The notes: generated by a model from the letters alone, not told the origin. Shown: positions 9,375-19,043, counted from the first letter of the stretch. The stretch: DNA of 64,000 nucleotides from Clostridium chauvoei (GCF_002327185.1 NZ_CP018624.1:2242660-2306659); one strand, 5' to 3'. A program made the numbers and translations.

Positions 9375-10148
9375 ATGATTATTAATAAAATTTATAAATT
9401 TTTAGACTTAATTAAAACTAAATTCTATATGAAATTTAAACAAAAATCTTTTAAGGGTGAAAAATATCCTATAAATTATTTATTACATAAAAATAAAACT
9501 TCTGATATTTTATTAGTTGTATTTACTTCATGCACTAAAAAAGGTCAAAAGGCTCGATACAATTATCTAAGAACCTTAGAAAAATTCAACGTTAATAAGC
9601 TATTTATATTAGATGATTTTGGATTTGATGGTAGAGGTGCTTATTATTTAGGTAAAGATAACGATTTTAATATTCAATCTGATGTGTCTTCTCTAATAGC
9701 TTCTATATCCAATAATTTAAATATAAAAAAAGAAATATTCATAGGCTCTAGTAAAGGTGGCTACGCTGCATTATATTTTGGTCTTGATAGAAATAATAGC
9801 GTAATTATATCAGGTGCTCCTCAATATAAATTAGGGAATTATCTTAGTTTACCTGGTCATGAAGAAATTCTTCAATATATTATGGGCGATACTGATAAGA
9901 AATCTATAGATTACCTTAATAATTTATTGGAATACAAGTTAATTTCTAATTGTAATAATAAAAATGAAATATATATTCACTATTCTACAGAGGAAGAAAC
10001 CTTTGAACCTGAAATAGAACCTCTAATAAATAAAATTAAAGAACTAAATTTAAATTATTCCTTTGACATTCATAATTATAAAAATCATTCAGATTTAACT
10101 TTATTTTTCCCTCAATATATAAAAGATACTTTAAATAAATATCTATAA
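9375..10148 (+). CDS. Alpha/beta-hydrolase-fold protein (Asp2-like)
   Basis: A 257-residue protein with no signal peptide. The motif IFIGSSKGGYAALYFG at about residues 130-146 is a nucleophile elbow of the G-x-S-x-G-G form, with Ser as the likely nucleophile. A histidine in YKNHSDLTLFFPQYI near the C-terminus is a candidate catalytic base. The arrangement resembles the hydrolase-like domain seen in accessory secretion protein Asp2 and in polysaccharide-locus hydrolases, some of which act as acetyltransferases or esterases on glycans. The substrate cannot be read from sequence. GAGGTGA lies seven bases before the ATG. It follows the membrane-anchored protein by 71 bases. Confidence 0.7.
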   Translation: MIINKIYKFLDLIKTKFYMKFKQKSFKGEKYPINYLLHKNKTSDILLVVFTSCTKKGQKARYNYLRTLEKFNVNKLFILDDFGFDGRGAYYLGKDNDFNIQSDVSSLIASISNNLNIKKEIFIGSSKGGYAALYFGLDRNNSVIISGAPQYKLGNYLSLPGHEEILQYIMGDTDKKSIDYLNNLLEYKLISNCNNKNEIYIHYSTEEETFEPEIEPLINKIKELNLNYSFDIHNYKNHSDLTLFFPQYIKDTLNKYL

Positions 10149-10241
10149 TTATAATTTATTTTTATTCTATTTTTAGAAGATAATACTATGCATTAAAAAT
10201 TGTACAAGTCAAATAATAAATAGTGAAAGGAGGGATTTAAT

Positions 10242-10451
10242 ATGACAAAAAAATATACTACTTATTTACCAACAGAGAGAACTAATTATGAACCACCTAA
10301 ACACGCTCTTGAAAGTCATGGAAAAACTAATGGTACTACAAAAATCCCAAGTACCATTGAAGATCCTATAGTTGTAAATAATATTGTTACATCTGAATTT
10401 GATTATACTGAGCATGTTGATGTAGATAAGGATTTAAATGTAAATCCCTAA
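10242..10451 (+). CDS. Small hypothetical protein A (69 aa)
   Basis: A 69-residue hydrophilic protein preceded by a very strong GAAAGGAGGGA site. It has no membrane segment and no cysteine. The central part TNGTTKIPSTIEDPIVVNN followed by IVTSEFDY aligns with the middle of the next small gene (TNGTIPSVGKEIADPVNSTN then IATSFYKY), so the two are paralogues. Composition (Thr, Asn, Pro, Asp rich) suggests an extended or intrinsically disordered protein. I do not recognise the family. A spore-associated or secreted structural role is possible but unsupported. Confidence 0.65.
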   Translation: MTKKYTTYLPTERTNYEPPKHALESHGKTNGTTKIPSTIEDPIVVNNIVTSEFDYTEHVDVDKDLNVNP

Positions 10452-10546
10452 TAATTTTAAAATGTATTATACTGACTAAAAAAAGTTGCATAAATATAAT
10501 TTAACTTATCTCTCATATACTTAATGAATATTAAGGAGTGATTTAT

Positions 10547-10705
10547 ATGTCTAACAATAAAAAAAATAGAACTAACGGAACTATACCTTCAGTAGGAAAA
10601 GAAATTGCAGATCCTGTTAATTCTACTAATATAGCTACTTCTTTTTATAAATATCCTGCAAAGGATCAAATAACAAGAAAAAGTAAAACTAATCAACTAT
10701 ATTAA
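10547..10705 (+). CDS. Small hypothetical protein B (52 aa), paralogue of A
   Basis: A 52-codon frame begins MSNNKKNRTNGTIPSVG and ends SKTNQLY. The AAGGAGTGA site at 10533-10541 is well placed. The core TNGT-IPS...I-DP...N-TS-F-Y is shared with the 69-residue neighbour upstream, which supports both as real genes. It is basic and polar, without membrane segments or cysteines. Function unknown. Confidence 0.6.
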   Translation: MSNNKKNRTNGTIPSVGKEIADPVNSTNIATSFYKYPAKDQITRKSKTNQLY

Positions 10706-10729
10706 GTTTTATCTTACTTTTAATATTTT

Positions 10730-10758
10730 AAAAGGTGTTTCAAAAGAAACACTTTTTA
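10730..10758 (+). terminator. Hairpin with T-run between small genes B and C
   Basis: Arms AAAAGGTGTTTC / GAAACACTTTTT enclose an AAAA loop; the right arm ends in five Ts. It would end most transcripts of the small-gene pair before gene C. Confidence 0.65.
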
Positions 10759-10783
10759 AATTTACGTTAGGAGGTATATTGTT

Positions 10784-10924
10784 ATGTTAAGTTTCTCTAA
10801 AAAAAGTAACAACATAAAATCCTTTGGATATCCTAATAAAATAACTTTAGATGATTCAAATACAAAGTCTTATTTTAATGATGGAAAAGAAAATCATAGC
10901 TATCTAAAGTCTAGAGAATATTAA
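10784..10924 (+). CDS. Small hypothetical protein C (46 aa)
   Basis: A 46-codon frame begins MLSFSKKSNNIKSFGYP and ends HSYLKSREY. TAGGAGG at 10769-10775 supports translation, with eight bases to the ATG. It is hydrophilic and has no cysteine. Any similarity to genes A and B is limited to a short SF-YP stretch and may be chance. Function unknown. Confidence 0.5.
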   Translation: MLSFSKKSNNIKSFGYPNKITLDDSNTKSYFNDGKENHSYLKSREY

Positions 10925-10949
10925 TTTAATGTTTAATTGTTGTAATATA

Positions 10950-10984
10950 AATAGAGGCTATAGTCATTCACTATAGCCTCTATT
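10950..10984. terminator. Bidirectional terminator
   Basis: Perfect 15-base arms AATAGAGGCTATAGT / ACTATAGCCTCTATT with a five-base loop lie between the converging small-gene cluster and the histidine kinase, and can serve both. Confidence 0.75.
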
Positions 10985-11036
10985 TATATTTAAGATTTAA
11001 TGATTTTTTGATTAATTTGTGATGAAACTGTGAAAA

Positions 11037-12356
11037 TTAAACTTCCACTATTAAATCATATGGAATTGTAAAATAAAATTCTGTTCCCTTATTTACTTTA
11101 CTTTCTACACCATAAATAAATCCGTGAGCTACTATTATTTCTTTGCATATAGCTAATCCTAAACCTATGCCTCCGCTTATATTCCCTTTATAATATCTAT
11201 CCCATATAAATTTTAACTCTTCTTCTTTAATTCCTATTCCAAAATCTCTAACTCCAACCTTTATGCCTAAATTAGTTGTTTCTACTTTTAATGTTATTTC
11301 TTTAGTTTTTGAATGGATTAATGCATTGTTGAATAAGTTGCTTATTACTCTAAATAAATATTTTTCATCTATATCTACATTAAATTTTTCTAAATTATCT
11401 ATTCTTGTATCTATTTTATATTTTACATTTTTAATTCTATTATTAGCATTTACAAGTCTTCTAAAGCTCTCATATAAAAACATTTTTAAGGATTGGTTTT
11501 TTAAATTTAAGAATTTGTTATCTTCTTTTAACCTACTTAATAGTAACATTTCATCAACTAATTCATTTAAATTATCTACCTCATTAATTATACTCTCGCT
11601 ATATTCTACCAACTTATCTTCAGGGATAATTCCATCTCTTATAGCTTCACTATTAGCTCTAATAACACTTAATGGCGTCTTTAAGTCATGACTTACATTT
11701 GCAATAAATTCTCTTTGAAGATTATCTTTAGTTTTAAGATCTTTAGCCATTTCTTCAATACTGCTAGATAAATCTGAAATTTCATCATTACCTTCAATTT
11801 TATAGCTACTTGAATATATTCCTTTAGCTATATCTTTTGCTTTATTTTGTATTTTTATTATGGGATCCGTAAATTTATCTCCTACATATATAGCTAAAAT
11901 AGCTGAAAATACTAATAAAAGTATAAATATAAATACCATTATTGTATTTACACTTTTTATTAATTGTTCTGTTGCTTCATACCCTTTATAAATTACTAAG
12001 TCTCCATATGGAGTTTCTACTTTATACGTAATATATGTATTTCCATTTTTAGAATTATATATTTCTTGTGTTTCTAAACTAAAAAAATCAATGTTTTTTA
12101 TTTGTTTGTTTTTATTTTTGCATAGATTTACTACCTCTCCATTTTTCAATAAAACTGCTGATATATTATCTAAAGATACAGGTTCATTATTTTCTATGCA
12201 TTCAATCACATACTTGCTAGTTTCCTCTAATAACTTAAATTCATTATTATTATATACACTAGGTAATAATAACCATGTTAAAGAAAAACCTAGCAATGCA
12301 GATACTAAATTTAGTATAACCATATACTTTATCATCTTTAATGTTATTTTCTTCAT
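11037..12356 (-). CDS. Sensor histidine kinase (HAMP-HisKA-HATPase), now orphaned
   Basis: A 439-residue kinase. Membrane segments at about 7-30 and 136-157 enclose a short extracellular domain. HAMP spans about 160-212. The HisKA domain carries the phosphoacceptor H223 in FIANVSHDLKTPLSV. The ATPase domain shows FRVISNLFNNALIHS (N box), VGVRDFGIGI (G1) and GGIGLGLAICKEI (G2). It looks intact. Its ATG overlaps the stop codon of the upstream response regulator remnant in an ATGA arrangement, the usual regulator-kinase operon layout. Since that regulator is deleted, the kinase has no local partner. Confidence 0.9.
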   Translation of the reverse strand: MKKITLKMIKYMVILNLVSALLGFSLTWLLLPSVYNNNEFKLLEETSKYVIECIENNEPVSLDNISAVLLKNGEVVNLCKNKNKQIKNIDFFSLETQEIYNSKNGNTYITYKVETPYGDLVIYKGYEATEQLIKSVNTIMVFIFILLLVFSAILAIYVGDKFTDPIIKIQNKAKDIAKGIYSSSYKIEGNDEISDLSSSIEEMAKDLKTKDNLQREFIANVSHDLKTPLSVIRANSEAIRDGIIPEDKLVEYSESIINEVDNLNELVDEMLLLSRLKEDNKFLNLKNQSLKMFLYESFRRLVNANNRIKNVKYKIDTRIDNLEKFNVDIDEKYLFRVISNLFNNALIHSKTKEITLKVETTNLGIKVGVRDFGIGIKEEELKFIWDRYYKGNISGGIGLGLAICKEIIVAHGFIYGVESKVNKGTEFYFTIPYDLIVEV

Positions 12357-12539
12357 TTCTCAATTGTAAGGCTATACCCTACCCTCCATACCGTTTTTAA
12401 ATTTCTCTGAAAAAGAGTTATTTTCTCTCTTAGTTTTTTTATATGAGTATCTACAGTTCTTGTATCCTTCTTTTTCTAAATACAATTTTGATATTTCTAG
12501 AAGTTGTTTCTCATCCTCAATAATTAAAATATTTTTCAT
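12353..12539 (-). pseudogene. OmpR-family response regulator with internal deletion
   Basis: The first 26 residues are a receiver-domain start (MKNILIIEDEKQLLEISKLY, with the acidic pair). Immediately afterwards the homology jumps, in a different frame, to the end of an OmpR winged helix: translated in the other frame the tail reads DTRTVDTHIKKLREKI followed by LKTVWRVGYSL, with the stop overlapping the kinase start as ATGA. About 500 bases covering most of the receiver and the start of the DNA-binding domain are gone. The junction falls at GGATAC, which would fit both original contexts (EGY and GDT), suggesting deletion at a short repeat. No functional product is possible. Confidence 0.85.
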
Positions 12540-12644
12540 GTATAATACTCCCAAACCCTAATATATACTTATATTTTACCAAACTTTTAGTAAAATAGGT
12601 TACTTAAAAAAAATTTTTCTGAAAATTTTTTTCATTAATATATT

Positions 12645-12696
12645 GAAAAAGCCTTGTAAATGTTCTGATTACTTCAATACAACACTTACAAGACTT
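12645..12696 (-). terminator. Terminator of the lactate operon
   Basis: Read on the minus strand, AGTCTTGTAAGTG and CATTTACAAGGCT pair with two G-U wobbles and are followed by TTTTT. It lies 48 bases after the dehydrogenase stop. Confidence 0.8.
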
Positions 12697-12743
12697 TATT
12701 AAAACTATTTTTAGAGGATGTGCATTTTTTTAAATCTTAAACT

Positions 12744-14144
12744 TTATTGACAAACTTTTCCTGGATTTAATAGATTCTTAGGGTCGAATGCTTTTTTAAT
12801 TCCAGCCATTATATTTATCATTTCATCTCCAATTGCTTCATGTAAGTATCCTTTTTTAGCAAAACCTATACCATGTTCTCCTGATACTTTTCCATTTAGT
12901 TCTTTTGATTTATTATACATAGTTTCCATTACTGCATTTAGTTTTTCATGCCATTGTTCTTCTGTTAATTCATCTCTTAATATATAAACGTGAAGATTAC
13001 CATCTCCAGCATGTCCAAAACTTCTAATTCTTATATTAAATTGCTTTTCTACGTCTTTTGTAAATTTAACGAATTCTGCAACTTTATTTCTTGGTACAAC
13101 AACGTCAACTTCATCCATTTCAGTAGTTGATGCTTTTATAGCTTCTAGGAATGCTCCTCTTGCTGACCAAATTGATTCTTGTCTTTCATCTGTATCTGAA
13201 ATAAATACGTCTAATGCGCCTTCCTTTAAGCATATATCAGCTACTTTTTCATAATCTTTTTCTATATCTTCTTTTGAGTTTCCATCAAAAGTTAATAATA
13301 AATATGCATCTGAAGAATTATCTGGGAATTTCTTTCCTAGGAATTCTTCTGCTGATACTATAGCTGCTCTTTCCATAAATTCTATAGCTGTTGGAATAGC
13401 TTTTGATTTAATTATTTTTGGAACTGTTTCAATTGCAGTATCTAAATCTTTAAATGGTATTAATAAACTAATAGCTTTCTTAGGTAATGGTAATAACTTT
13501 AATGTAGCTTTAGTAACTATTCCTAAAGTTCCTTCTGCACCTACCATTAAATCTTTTAAGCTATATCCTGAACTATTTTTAACTACTTTTCCTCCAAAGT
13601 TTTCTACTTTACCATTTGGAAGAACAACTTCAAGACCTCTTACGTAGTCTCTTGTAACACCATACTTAACAGCTCTCATACCACCTGCATTAGTGCTGAT
13701 ATTACCACCAATAGTTGCAGTTTTTTCACCTGGATCTGGTGGGTAGAATAAGTCATGTTCTTCTACGTATTTACTTATTTCCATAAGTAGTACACCTGGT
13801 TCTAAAGTTAAAGTAAGATTTTCTTCATCTAACTCTAACATTTTGTTCATTTTACTTAAATCTATGATTATTCCTGAATGTAGTGGTACTGCTGAACCAA
13901 CTAATCCTGTTCCTGATCCTCTTGGAGTTACTGGGATATTATTTTCATAAGCATATTTCATTATTTTAGAAACTTCTTCTGTTTCTAATACTTGAACTAC
14001 TATTTCAGGCATTTGTTTTACAGCTCCAAGTTCATCATGGCTATAATCTTCGCTTATATTTTCACCAACAAAAACTCTTTCGCTATCATTTATAACTGAA
14101 CTAATATATTCTATATCATGTTTATCAACTTTTTTGTAACTCAT
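12744..14144 (-). CDS. lctD: FAD-linked lactate dehydrogenase (GlcD/LctD type)
   Basis: A 466-residue member of the GlcD/D-lactate dehydrogenase flavoprotein family, with an N-terminal PCMH FAD-binding domain ([45 protein letters not shown]) and the C-terminal FAD-oxidase domain ending [13 protein letters not shown] and [13 protein letters not shown]. In Acetobacterium woodii, LctD with the Etf pair LctBC couples lactate oxidation by NAD+ to oxidation of reduced ferredoxin (electron confurcation). The gene order permease-etfB-etfA-lctD is the same here, so I assign that role. It starts two bases after the etfA stop, with AGAAGGGAGA upstream. Confidence 0.9.
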   Translation of the reverse strand: MSYKKVDKHDIEYISSVINDSERVFVGENISEDYSHDELGAVKQMPEIVVQVLETEEVSKIMKYAYENNIPVTPRGSGTGLVGSAVPLHSGIIIDLSKMNKMLELDEENLTLTLEPGVLLMEISKYVEEHDLFYPPDPGEKTATIGGNISTNAGGMRAVKYGVTRDYVRGLEVVLPNGKVENFGGKVVKNSSGYSLKDLMVGAEGTLGIVTKATLKLLPLPKKAISLLIPFKDLDTAIETVPKIIKSKAIPTAIEFMERAAIVSAEEFLGKKFPDNSSDAYLLLTFDGNSKEDIEKDYEKVADICLKEGALDVFISDTDERQESIWSARGAFLEAIKASTTEMDEVDVVVPRNKVAEFVKFTKDVEKQFNIRIRSFGHAGDGNLHVYILRDELTEEQWHEKLNAVMETMYNKSKELNGKVSGEHGIGFAKKGYLHEAIGDEMINIMAGIKKAFDPKNLLNPGKVCQ

Positions 14145-14146
14145 AA

Positions 14147-15336
14147 CTATTCTCCCTTCTCCATTTTGATTTTTTCAATCAATTGTGGAACTACTTCATA
14201 TATGTTTCCAATTATTCCATAGTGAGCAGCTTCAAATATAGGTGCTTTTTCATCTTTATTTATAGCAAAGATATAATCTGAATTATTCATACCTGCTGTA
14301 AATTGTACAGCTCCTGATACACCACAAGTGATTATTAACTTAGGTCTTACTGTTCTACCACTTAATCCAACTTGTTTCTTAGCATCAAACCATCCAGCTT
14401 CTATTAAAGGTCTTGTGCAAGCTACTTCTCCACCTAAAAGATCAGCTAATTCTTCTATCATCTTAAGGTCTTTTTCTGCCTTAACCCCTCTTCCAGCAAC
14501 AACAATTACTTCTGCTTCTGAAATGCTGTGTTCTTTTTCTTTCTTTGTAACTTTTTGAACTTCTATATTAGAATTTAATTTTGAATCATCTACTTCGCAG
14601 ATAGTTACTTTTCCTTTAATTTCTTCTTCTCTCTCTGGAGCAGACATAACTTTGTATCTTACTGTTGCCATTTGTGGTCTTGAGTTTGGTGTAACTATTT
14701 GAGCCATTATATTACCACCAAAGGCTGGTCTTATTTGAACTAAATCTGTGTTTTCTTTAATATCAAGTATTGTACAGTCTGCTGTTAAACCTGTTCTAAA
14801 TCTTGCTGCAACTCTAGGAGCAAGTGATCTACCAACTGTTGTAGCTCCAACAAGTATAGATGATGGCTTAACTGCATTTATAAATTCAGCAAAAGCTGCA
14901 GTATATGGTTCAATTGTAAAGTACTTTAATTGTGGTTTGTCATAAACAAAGACTTCGTCTACTCCATAGTGAAGTAATTCTTCAGCCTTGTCCTTTATAT
15001 TTGTACCAATGAAAACACAATAAACTTTATGATTTATCTTTTTAGCTAACTCTCTAGCTTTTCCTATAAGTTCAAAAGTAACTGGATGAATTTCTCCATC
15101 TACATGGTCTACATAAACTGCAACACCATTCCATTTACTCTTATCTATTTTTTAACTTCTTCTTCTACGTATTCTACAGCACCCTTAGGTCCTTTTCTTA
15201 CGCATAATTTACACATTTTACAACTTGCATTTATTTCTAATTTTCCATTATTATTTTCTAATGCACCAAATGGACATATTTTTATTAATTCGTTTATATC
15301 TCCTACTTTATCTTGATTTATAACAAGCTTTGCCAT
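14147..15336 (-). pseudogene. etfA: EtfA/LctC with N-terminal ferredoxin, frameshifted
   Basis: Two frames together encode one LctC-type electron-transfer flavoprotein alpha subunit. The first (15336 to 15145, start MAKLVINQDKVGD) is a [4Fe-4S] ferredoxin-like domain with four cysteines: CPFGAL and CKMCKLC. It ends at a TAG directly after a run of six As (15148-15153). Seven As would continue it as KKIDKSKWNGVAVYVDHVDG and so on, a frame that stays open through the flavin domain (LVGATTVGRSLAPRVAARF, LSGRTVRPKLIITCGVSGAVQF) to the stop at 14147. The second part has no start codon of its own until 14707. So a single base is missing relative to an intact gene. Causes could be mutation, a homopolymer sequencing error, or -1 slippage that restores the frame. 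All other residues look functional. Confidence 0.85.
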
Positions 15337-15348
15337 TACATATCCCCC

Positions 15349-16137
15349 CTAAATGAATTTTAACTCTTTTAACTTAGATGCTATTTTTTCAGTTAATTCT
15401 TCTGGCTTATCATTCCACATTTCATGTGCATCATTTGATGCTGGTGGGAATATTCTTTCAACCTGAGTTGGTGATCCATTTAGACCGTATTTTTTCTCAT
15501 CTTTATCTTCAAAATCTTTTAACGCAATAACATTTATTTTTCTATCCTTAGTTGCTACTTTCTTCTTATAAGAAGGTAGTCTTGGTTGGAAAATATCCTT
15601 TTCAACAGTTATTAAGCAAGGAAATTTAACTTCTGAAACCTCTACAGTATCTGGCATATCCATTTCTACTGTAATTGATTTTTCGTTAACTTCTAAGATT
15701 TGTCTAACGTTTGCTACATGTGGGATACCAAGATATTCTGCCATTTCTGGTCCAACTTGTGCTGTATCTCCATCTGTTGTTTGTTTTCCACAAATAATAA
15801 GATCCATATCTCCTACTTTTCTTACACCTTGTGATAATGTATATGAAGTTGCAAGAACGTCTGCCCCTGCAAATTTTCTATCTGATACTAATGTTCCTTC
15901 ATCTGCTCCCATTGCAAAAGCTTCTTTTATAACATCCATAGCTTGTGGTGGTCCCATACTGATTACTTTTATAGCACCTCCAACTTTATTCTTTATTTGT
16001 AGAGCTGTCTCTAGAGCATATAAATCATATGGATTCATTTTTGAATCTATACCATCTCTTTTTAATACTCCTGTTTTTTCATCTACTTCTACCTTTGAAG
16101 TCCCTGGAACTTGTTTAATACAAACTACTATATTCAT
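15349..16137 (-). CDS. etfB: Electron transfer flavoprotein beta subunit (LctB)
   Basis: A 262-residue EtfB. It begins [19 protein letters not shown], and carries [16 protein letters not shown], and [29 protein letters not shown], the signature region for nucleotide binding. It pairs with the ferredoxin-fused EtfA encoded 12 bases downstream to form the Etf module of the lactate dehydrogenase complex. The bifurcating type of Etf is suggested by the fused ferredoxin in its partner rather than by this subunit alone. A GGAGAA site precedes the ATG. Confidence 0.93.
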   Translation of the reverse strand: MNIVVCIKQVPGTSKVEVDEKTGVLKRDGIDSKMNPYDLYALETALQIKNKVGGAIKVISMGPPQAMDVIKEAFAMGADEGTLVSDRKFAGADVLATSYTLSQGVRKVGDMDLIICGKQTTDGDTAQVGPEMAEYLGIPHVANVRQILEVNEKSITVEMDMPDTVEVSEVKFPCLITVEKDIFQPRLPSYKKKVATKDRKINVIALKDFEDKDEKKYGLNGSPTQVERIFPPASNDAHEMWNDKPEELTEKIASKLKELKFI

Positions 16138-16166
16138 TACAGTTCTCCTCCATTCTACCCATTTTT

Positions 16167-17687
16167 TTAAAATAAAGCTGCGCCAAGGAATGTAATTATT
16201 CCCTGTATGATTACATAAGCCAAAAAGAATTTAATAGTTGAATTTAATATCTTTCCTTCTTCTCCTGCTATACCTGTAGCTGCTGTTGCAACTGCTATAC
16301 TTTGTGGTGAAATTATCTTTCCTGCTGTTGCTCCTGCTGTATTAGCTGCTGCTAACCAACAAGGATCAATTGCTAAAGATTTTGCAGCTTCAACCTGAAG
16401 TCCACCAAATAATACATTTGATGAAGTTGCACTACCTGTTATAAATGTTCCTAATGCACCTATTAATGGTGCTATTGCAGGATAGAATCTTCCTGTAATC
16501 ATAACTAAAATAACAGCTATAGATTTAATCATTCCACTATATCCCATAACCTTAGCTAATGCTATGATTGATAGGATTGTTATCCCTGACTTACTCATTT
16601 GTTTTATAGTGCTACCTAATACCCCTAACTTTTCTTTTAATTTAGCACCTTGAATTGCTCCACCTATAAAGCCTGATATTAAAATCAAAACTCCTGGTGT
16701 TCCAATCCATGTAAATGTATAAGGGCTAGCACCTTGTCCTTGGTAAATGTTTACTGAAGTTTTAATTGAAGATAAAGCTCCATTTACACTTGGGAACAAA
16801 GGGCTTGATATAAGTATTAGAACTAATATCAATATAAATGGTGACCATGCAATAACACCTTGCTTTAAGGAAACCTTTTCATTGCTACTATCATTTTGTT
16901 TATCTTTATGGAATGTTTTAGCCATCCATATAGTTACAGCTAATGATATTACTGAACCTAAAACTGCTGGTAGCTCTGCTCCTAAATATTTAGCAAATAT
17001 AGCTTGTGGAATTGCAAAGGCTAATCCTGAAGCTAATGTTATAAAAAGCACCCCTTTAACTGCTTTAAAACTCTTACCTGTTATCATAACTAATGCCATA
17101 GGAATAAAAACAACAAATAAGAATAATTGTATTGAAACTGCATTACTAAGCTGTGTTTGAGTTAAATTTGTAAGCTTAGCTAAGGTGTTTATAGGTAATC
17201 CTATTGCTCCAAAAGCTGTTGGAGTTGTATTTGCAACTAAACATATAATTGCAGCAAATACAGGATTAAATCCTAATACAGTCAATATACTAGCTGGTAT
17301 AGCAACTGCTGTACCAAAACCAGCTACAGATTCAAGGAATCCACCAAATCCCCATGCCAATATTAATACTAAAATACGTTTGTCTGTTGTTACATTAGTT
17401 AACATTTTTTTTATAGTATCCATACCCTTAGTATGAACTGATAGATTATAAGTAAATACTGCTGCTATAATTACAAGCATTATAGGCCATAAAGCTAGTA
17501 CTATTCCTTCTAATGCAGCTGATAAAGATACAGTAAAAGGCATTTTCCATCCTATCATTGATAATACTATTGTGAAAACTAATGCTATTAGACAAATCTT
17601 GTGACCTGGTATCTTAAAAACTCCAAGGGCAACAATTAGTAATATTATAGGCAATAAAGCAATAAAAAACATTAAATATTCGTTCAT
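16167..17687 (-). CDS. lctP: L-lactate permease (LctP/LldP family)
   Basis: A 506-residue transporter with about 12-14 membrane segments. Family motifs include [49 protein letters not shown] and [18 protein letters not shown]. It imports lactate, probably with protons, feeding the dehydrogenase encoded downstream. I start it at the ATG at 17687, which has AGAGGGG at suitable spacing; the longer TTG frame from 17705 overlaps that ribosome site. It is the first gene of the operon and lies 29 bases before etfB. Confidence 0.93.
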   Translation of the reverse strand: MNEYLMFFIALLPIILLIVALGVFKIPGHKICLIALVFTIVLSMIGWKMPFTVSLSAALEGIVLALWPIMLVIIAAVFTYNLSVHTKGMDTIKKMLTNVTTDKRILVLILAWGFGGFLESVAGFGTAVAIPASILTVLGFNPVFAAIICLVANTTPTAFGAIGLPINTLAKLTNLTQTQLSNAVSIQLFLFVVFIPMALVMITGKSFKAVKGVLFITLASGLAFAIPQAIFAKYLGAELPAVLGSVISLAVTIWMAKTFHKDKQNDSSNEKVSLKQGVIAWSPFILILVLILISSPLFPSVNGALSSIKTSVNIYQGQGASPYTFTWIGTPGVLILISGFIGGAIQGAKLKEKLGVLGSTIKQMSKSGITILSIIALAKVMGYSGMIKSIAVILVMITGRFYPAIAPLIGALGTFITGSATSSNVLFGGLQVEAAKSLAIDPCWLAAANTAGATAGKIISPQSIAVATAATGIAGEEGKILNSTIKFFLAYVIIQGIITFLGAALF

Positions 17688-17850
17688 TCCCACACCCCTC
17701 TTCAAATATGGATATATGCTTAAAAATCCAGCTCACACCAATACCAAAAGAAAGTAAAATTTATTAACAAAATAATTTATAAAGTTTAGTTTTATTAATA
17801 AATCTGCGAATAAAACTTCATAAATTGGTTCATACTTTATAGCGGTAAAA

Positions 17851-17861
17851 TGGTATGACCA
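17851..17861. promoter_or_regulatory. GntR/FadR-type operator upstream of the lactate operon
   Basis: TGGTATGACCA is a perfect TGGT-N3-ACCA palindrome, matching the consensus TNGTNNNACNA bound by FadR-subfamily regulators such as LldR. A further partial arm TTGGTTCATAC lies at 17825-17835, so the region 17822-17865 forms a larger imperfect inverted repeat. It sits 164 bases upstream of lctP, downstream of the regulator gene. The gap 17706-18085 contains nothing else obvious apart from the terminator at 17945. Confidence 0.65.
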
Positions 17862-17944
17862 ATTTCAAGTATTATTATATATCACTTTTCCTATATTTTC
17901 TATAATTGTTATTTTGTTAACATATTTAAATTATAAATAATTTC

Positions 17945-17973
17945 AAAAAAAATATAGGCTAAATGCCTATATT
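17945..17973 (-). terminator. Terminator of the GntR regulator gene
   Basis: Perfect arms AATATAGGC / GCCTATATT with a five-base loop, followed on the minus strand by an eight-T run. It separates the regulator transcript from the lactate operon promoter. Confidence 0.8.
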
Positions 17974-18085
17974 CCTAATTTTAAAAAATTTTTATATTTT
18001 TTATTTTTTTACTATACTACCTATTTTTGTTATTTATTTAACCCTTTTATTATGTAAATTAAATTACTAAGCTTTTAGACCTCTA

Positions 18086-18775
18086 TTAACTTATATACCT
18101 TTTTATTAAACTAAAATGCTCCTTCATAATATAATGAGCTTTGCTTTCATCTCTATTTTTTATAGCATCATATAATTTATCATGTAATTTATCAAGCTCT
18201 TCTTTATTAGACGTATCTGCTAATATATTTTTTCTTGAATCCTTTATAAAATTATCAATTAATTGGGATAGGACCTCTAAAACATCTATTATTAACTTAT
18301 TTCCTGATGCCTCTGCAATCATATAGTGAAACTTCTTATCTAAAATTACATTTTGATCTTCATCAAAATTCTCTTTTAATTCATTTAATATATCTTTTAT
18401 GCCTTCAAGTTGTGTGTCTGTTATTTTTCTTGCTGCTAATACTACCGTTTCTAATTCTATAACTTCTCTTAATTCAAATATATCTATTGGGTCACTTCCT
18501 TGTAACATAAACATTATAGATAATGGTTCTGAAATTAACCCACCAAAATCTTCTTTTATATAATTTCCTGCACCCTGTTTGCTTTCAATTAAACCAACAA
18601 CTTCTAAGGCTCTTAAAGCTTCTCTAACTGATGCTCTACTTACTCCAAGATCTTCTGCCATAACTCTTTCTGAAGGAAGCTTATCCCCTTTTTTAAGAAT
18701 CTCATCCTCAACCATTGATTTTATTTGTTCTACAATTTGTTCATATACCTTTGTATTTTTAACTTGATTAAACAT
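18086..18775 (-). CDS. lldR: FadR/GntR-family regulator, LldR-like
   Basis: A 229-residue protein with an N-terminal GntR winged helix (VYEQIVEQIKSMVEDEIL then LPSERVMAEDLGVSRASVREALRALEVVGLIE) and a C-terminal FCD ligand-binding domain (FELREVIELETVVLAARKIT, FHYMIAEASGNKLI, HDKLYDAIKNRD). FCD-type members include the lactate-responsive LldR. Its place directly upstream of the lactate operon and the perfect TGGT-N3-ACCA site in the gap between them suggest that it represses the operon without lactate. The gene name is by analogy. Confidence 0.85.
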   Translation of the reverse strand: MFNQVKNTKVYEQIVEQIKSMVEDEILKKGDKLPSERVMAEDLGVSRASVREALRALEVVGLIESKQGAGNYIKEDFGGLISEPLSIMFMLQGSDPIDIFELREVIELETVVLAARKITDTQLEGIKDILNELKENFDEDQNVILDKKFHYMIAEASGNKLIIDVLEVLSQLIDNFIKDSRKNILADTSNKEELDKLHDKLYDAIKNRDESKAHYIMKEHFSLIKRYIS

Positions 18776-19017
18776 TATAACACCCCCAATAAAAATTAAA
18801 TTCTATTACATATTTTAATATTAACATGAAAACATTTTTATAAAAAGCACTATGGTATTTCTCTATTGACTCCATTTATACAAAATATAATATTTTTATC
18901 AGCTCTAATTATTATTAAATATATTAATATTATATATTTCGCAAAAATTATAAATAAATTACTCGAAATAAGTTGATAAATGTTGAAAATAAATAAAATA
19001 AGTAGTATAATTTTACT

Positions 19018-19043
19018 AGTTAGTATATTAGTACTAACTTTTT
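19018..19043 (+). terminator. Small hairpin with T-run in the gap before the IdeS-like gene
   Basis: AGTTAGTA and TACTAACT pair around a short loop and are followed by five Ts. No plus-strand gene precedes it, so it may be an attenuator in a long leader or a chance structure. The rest of 18776-19217 is AT-rich with no gene visible. Confidence 0.35.

Noticed and set aside
14328..14558. Plus-strand frames opposite etfA, the permease, glpF and the glucan synthase
   Set aside because: They are shadows of strongly conserved minus-strand genes, without ribosome sites or family resemblance.
15145..15153. Canonical programmed frameshift site in etfA
   Set aside because: The A6 run in GTT-AAA-AAA-TAG is not a full X-XXY-YYZ heptamer and no stimulatory hairpin is obvious, so I treat slippage only as a possibility.
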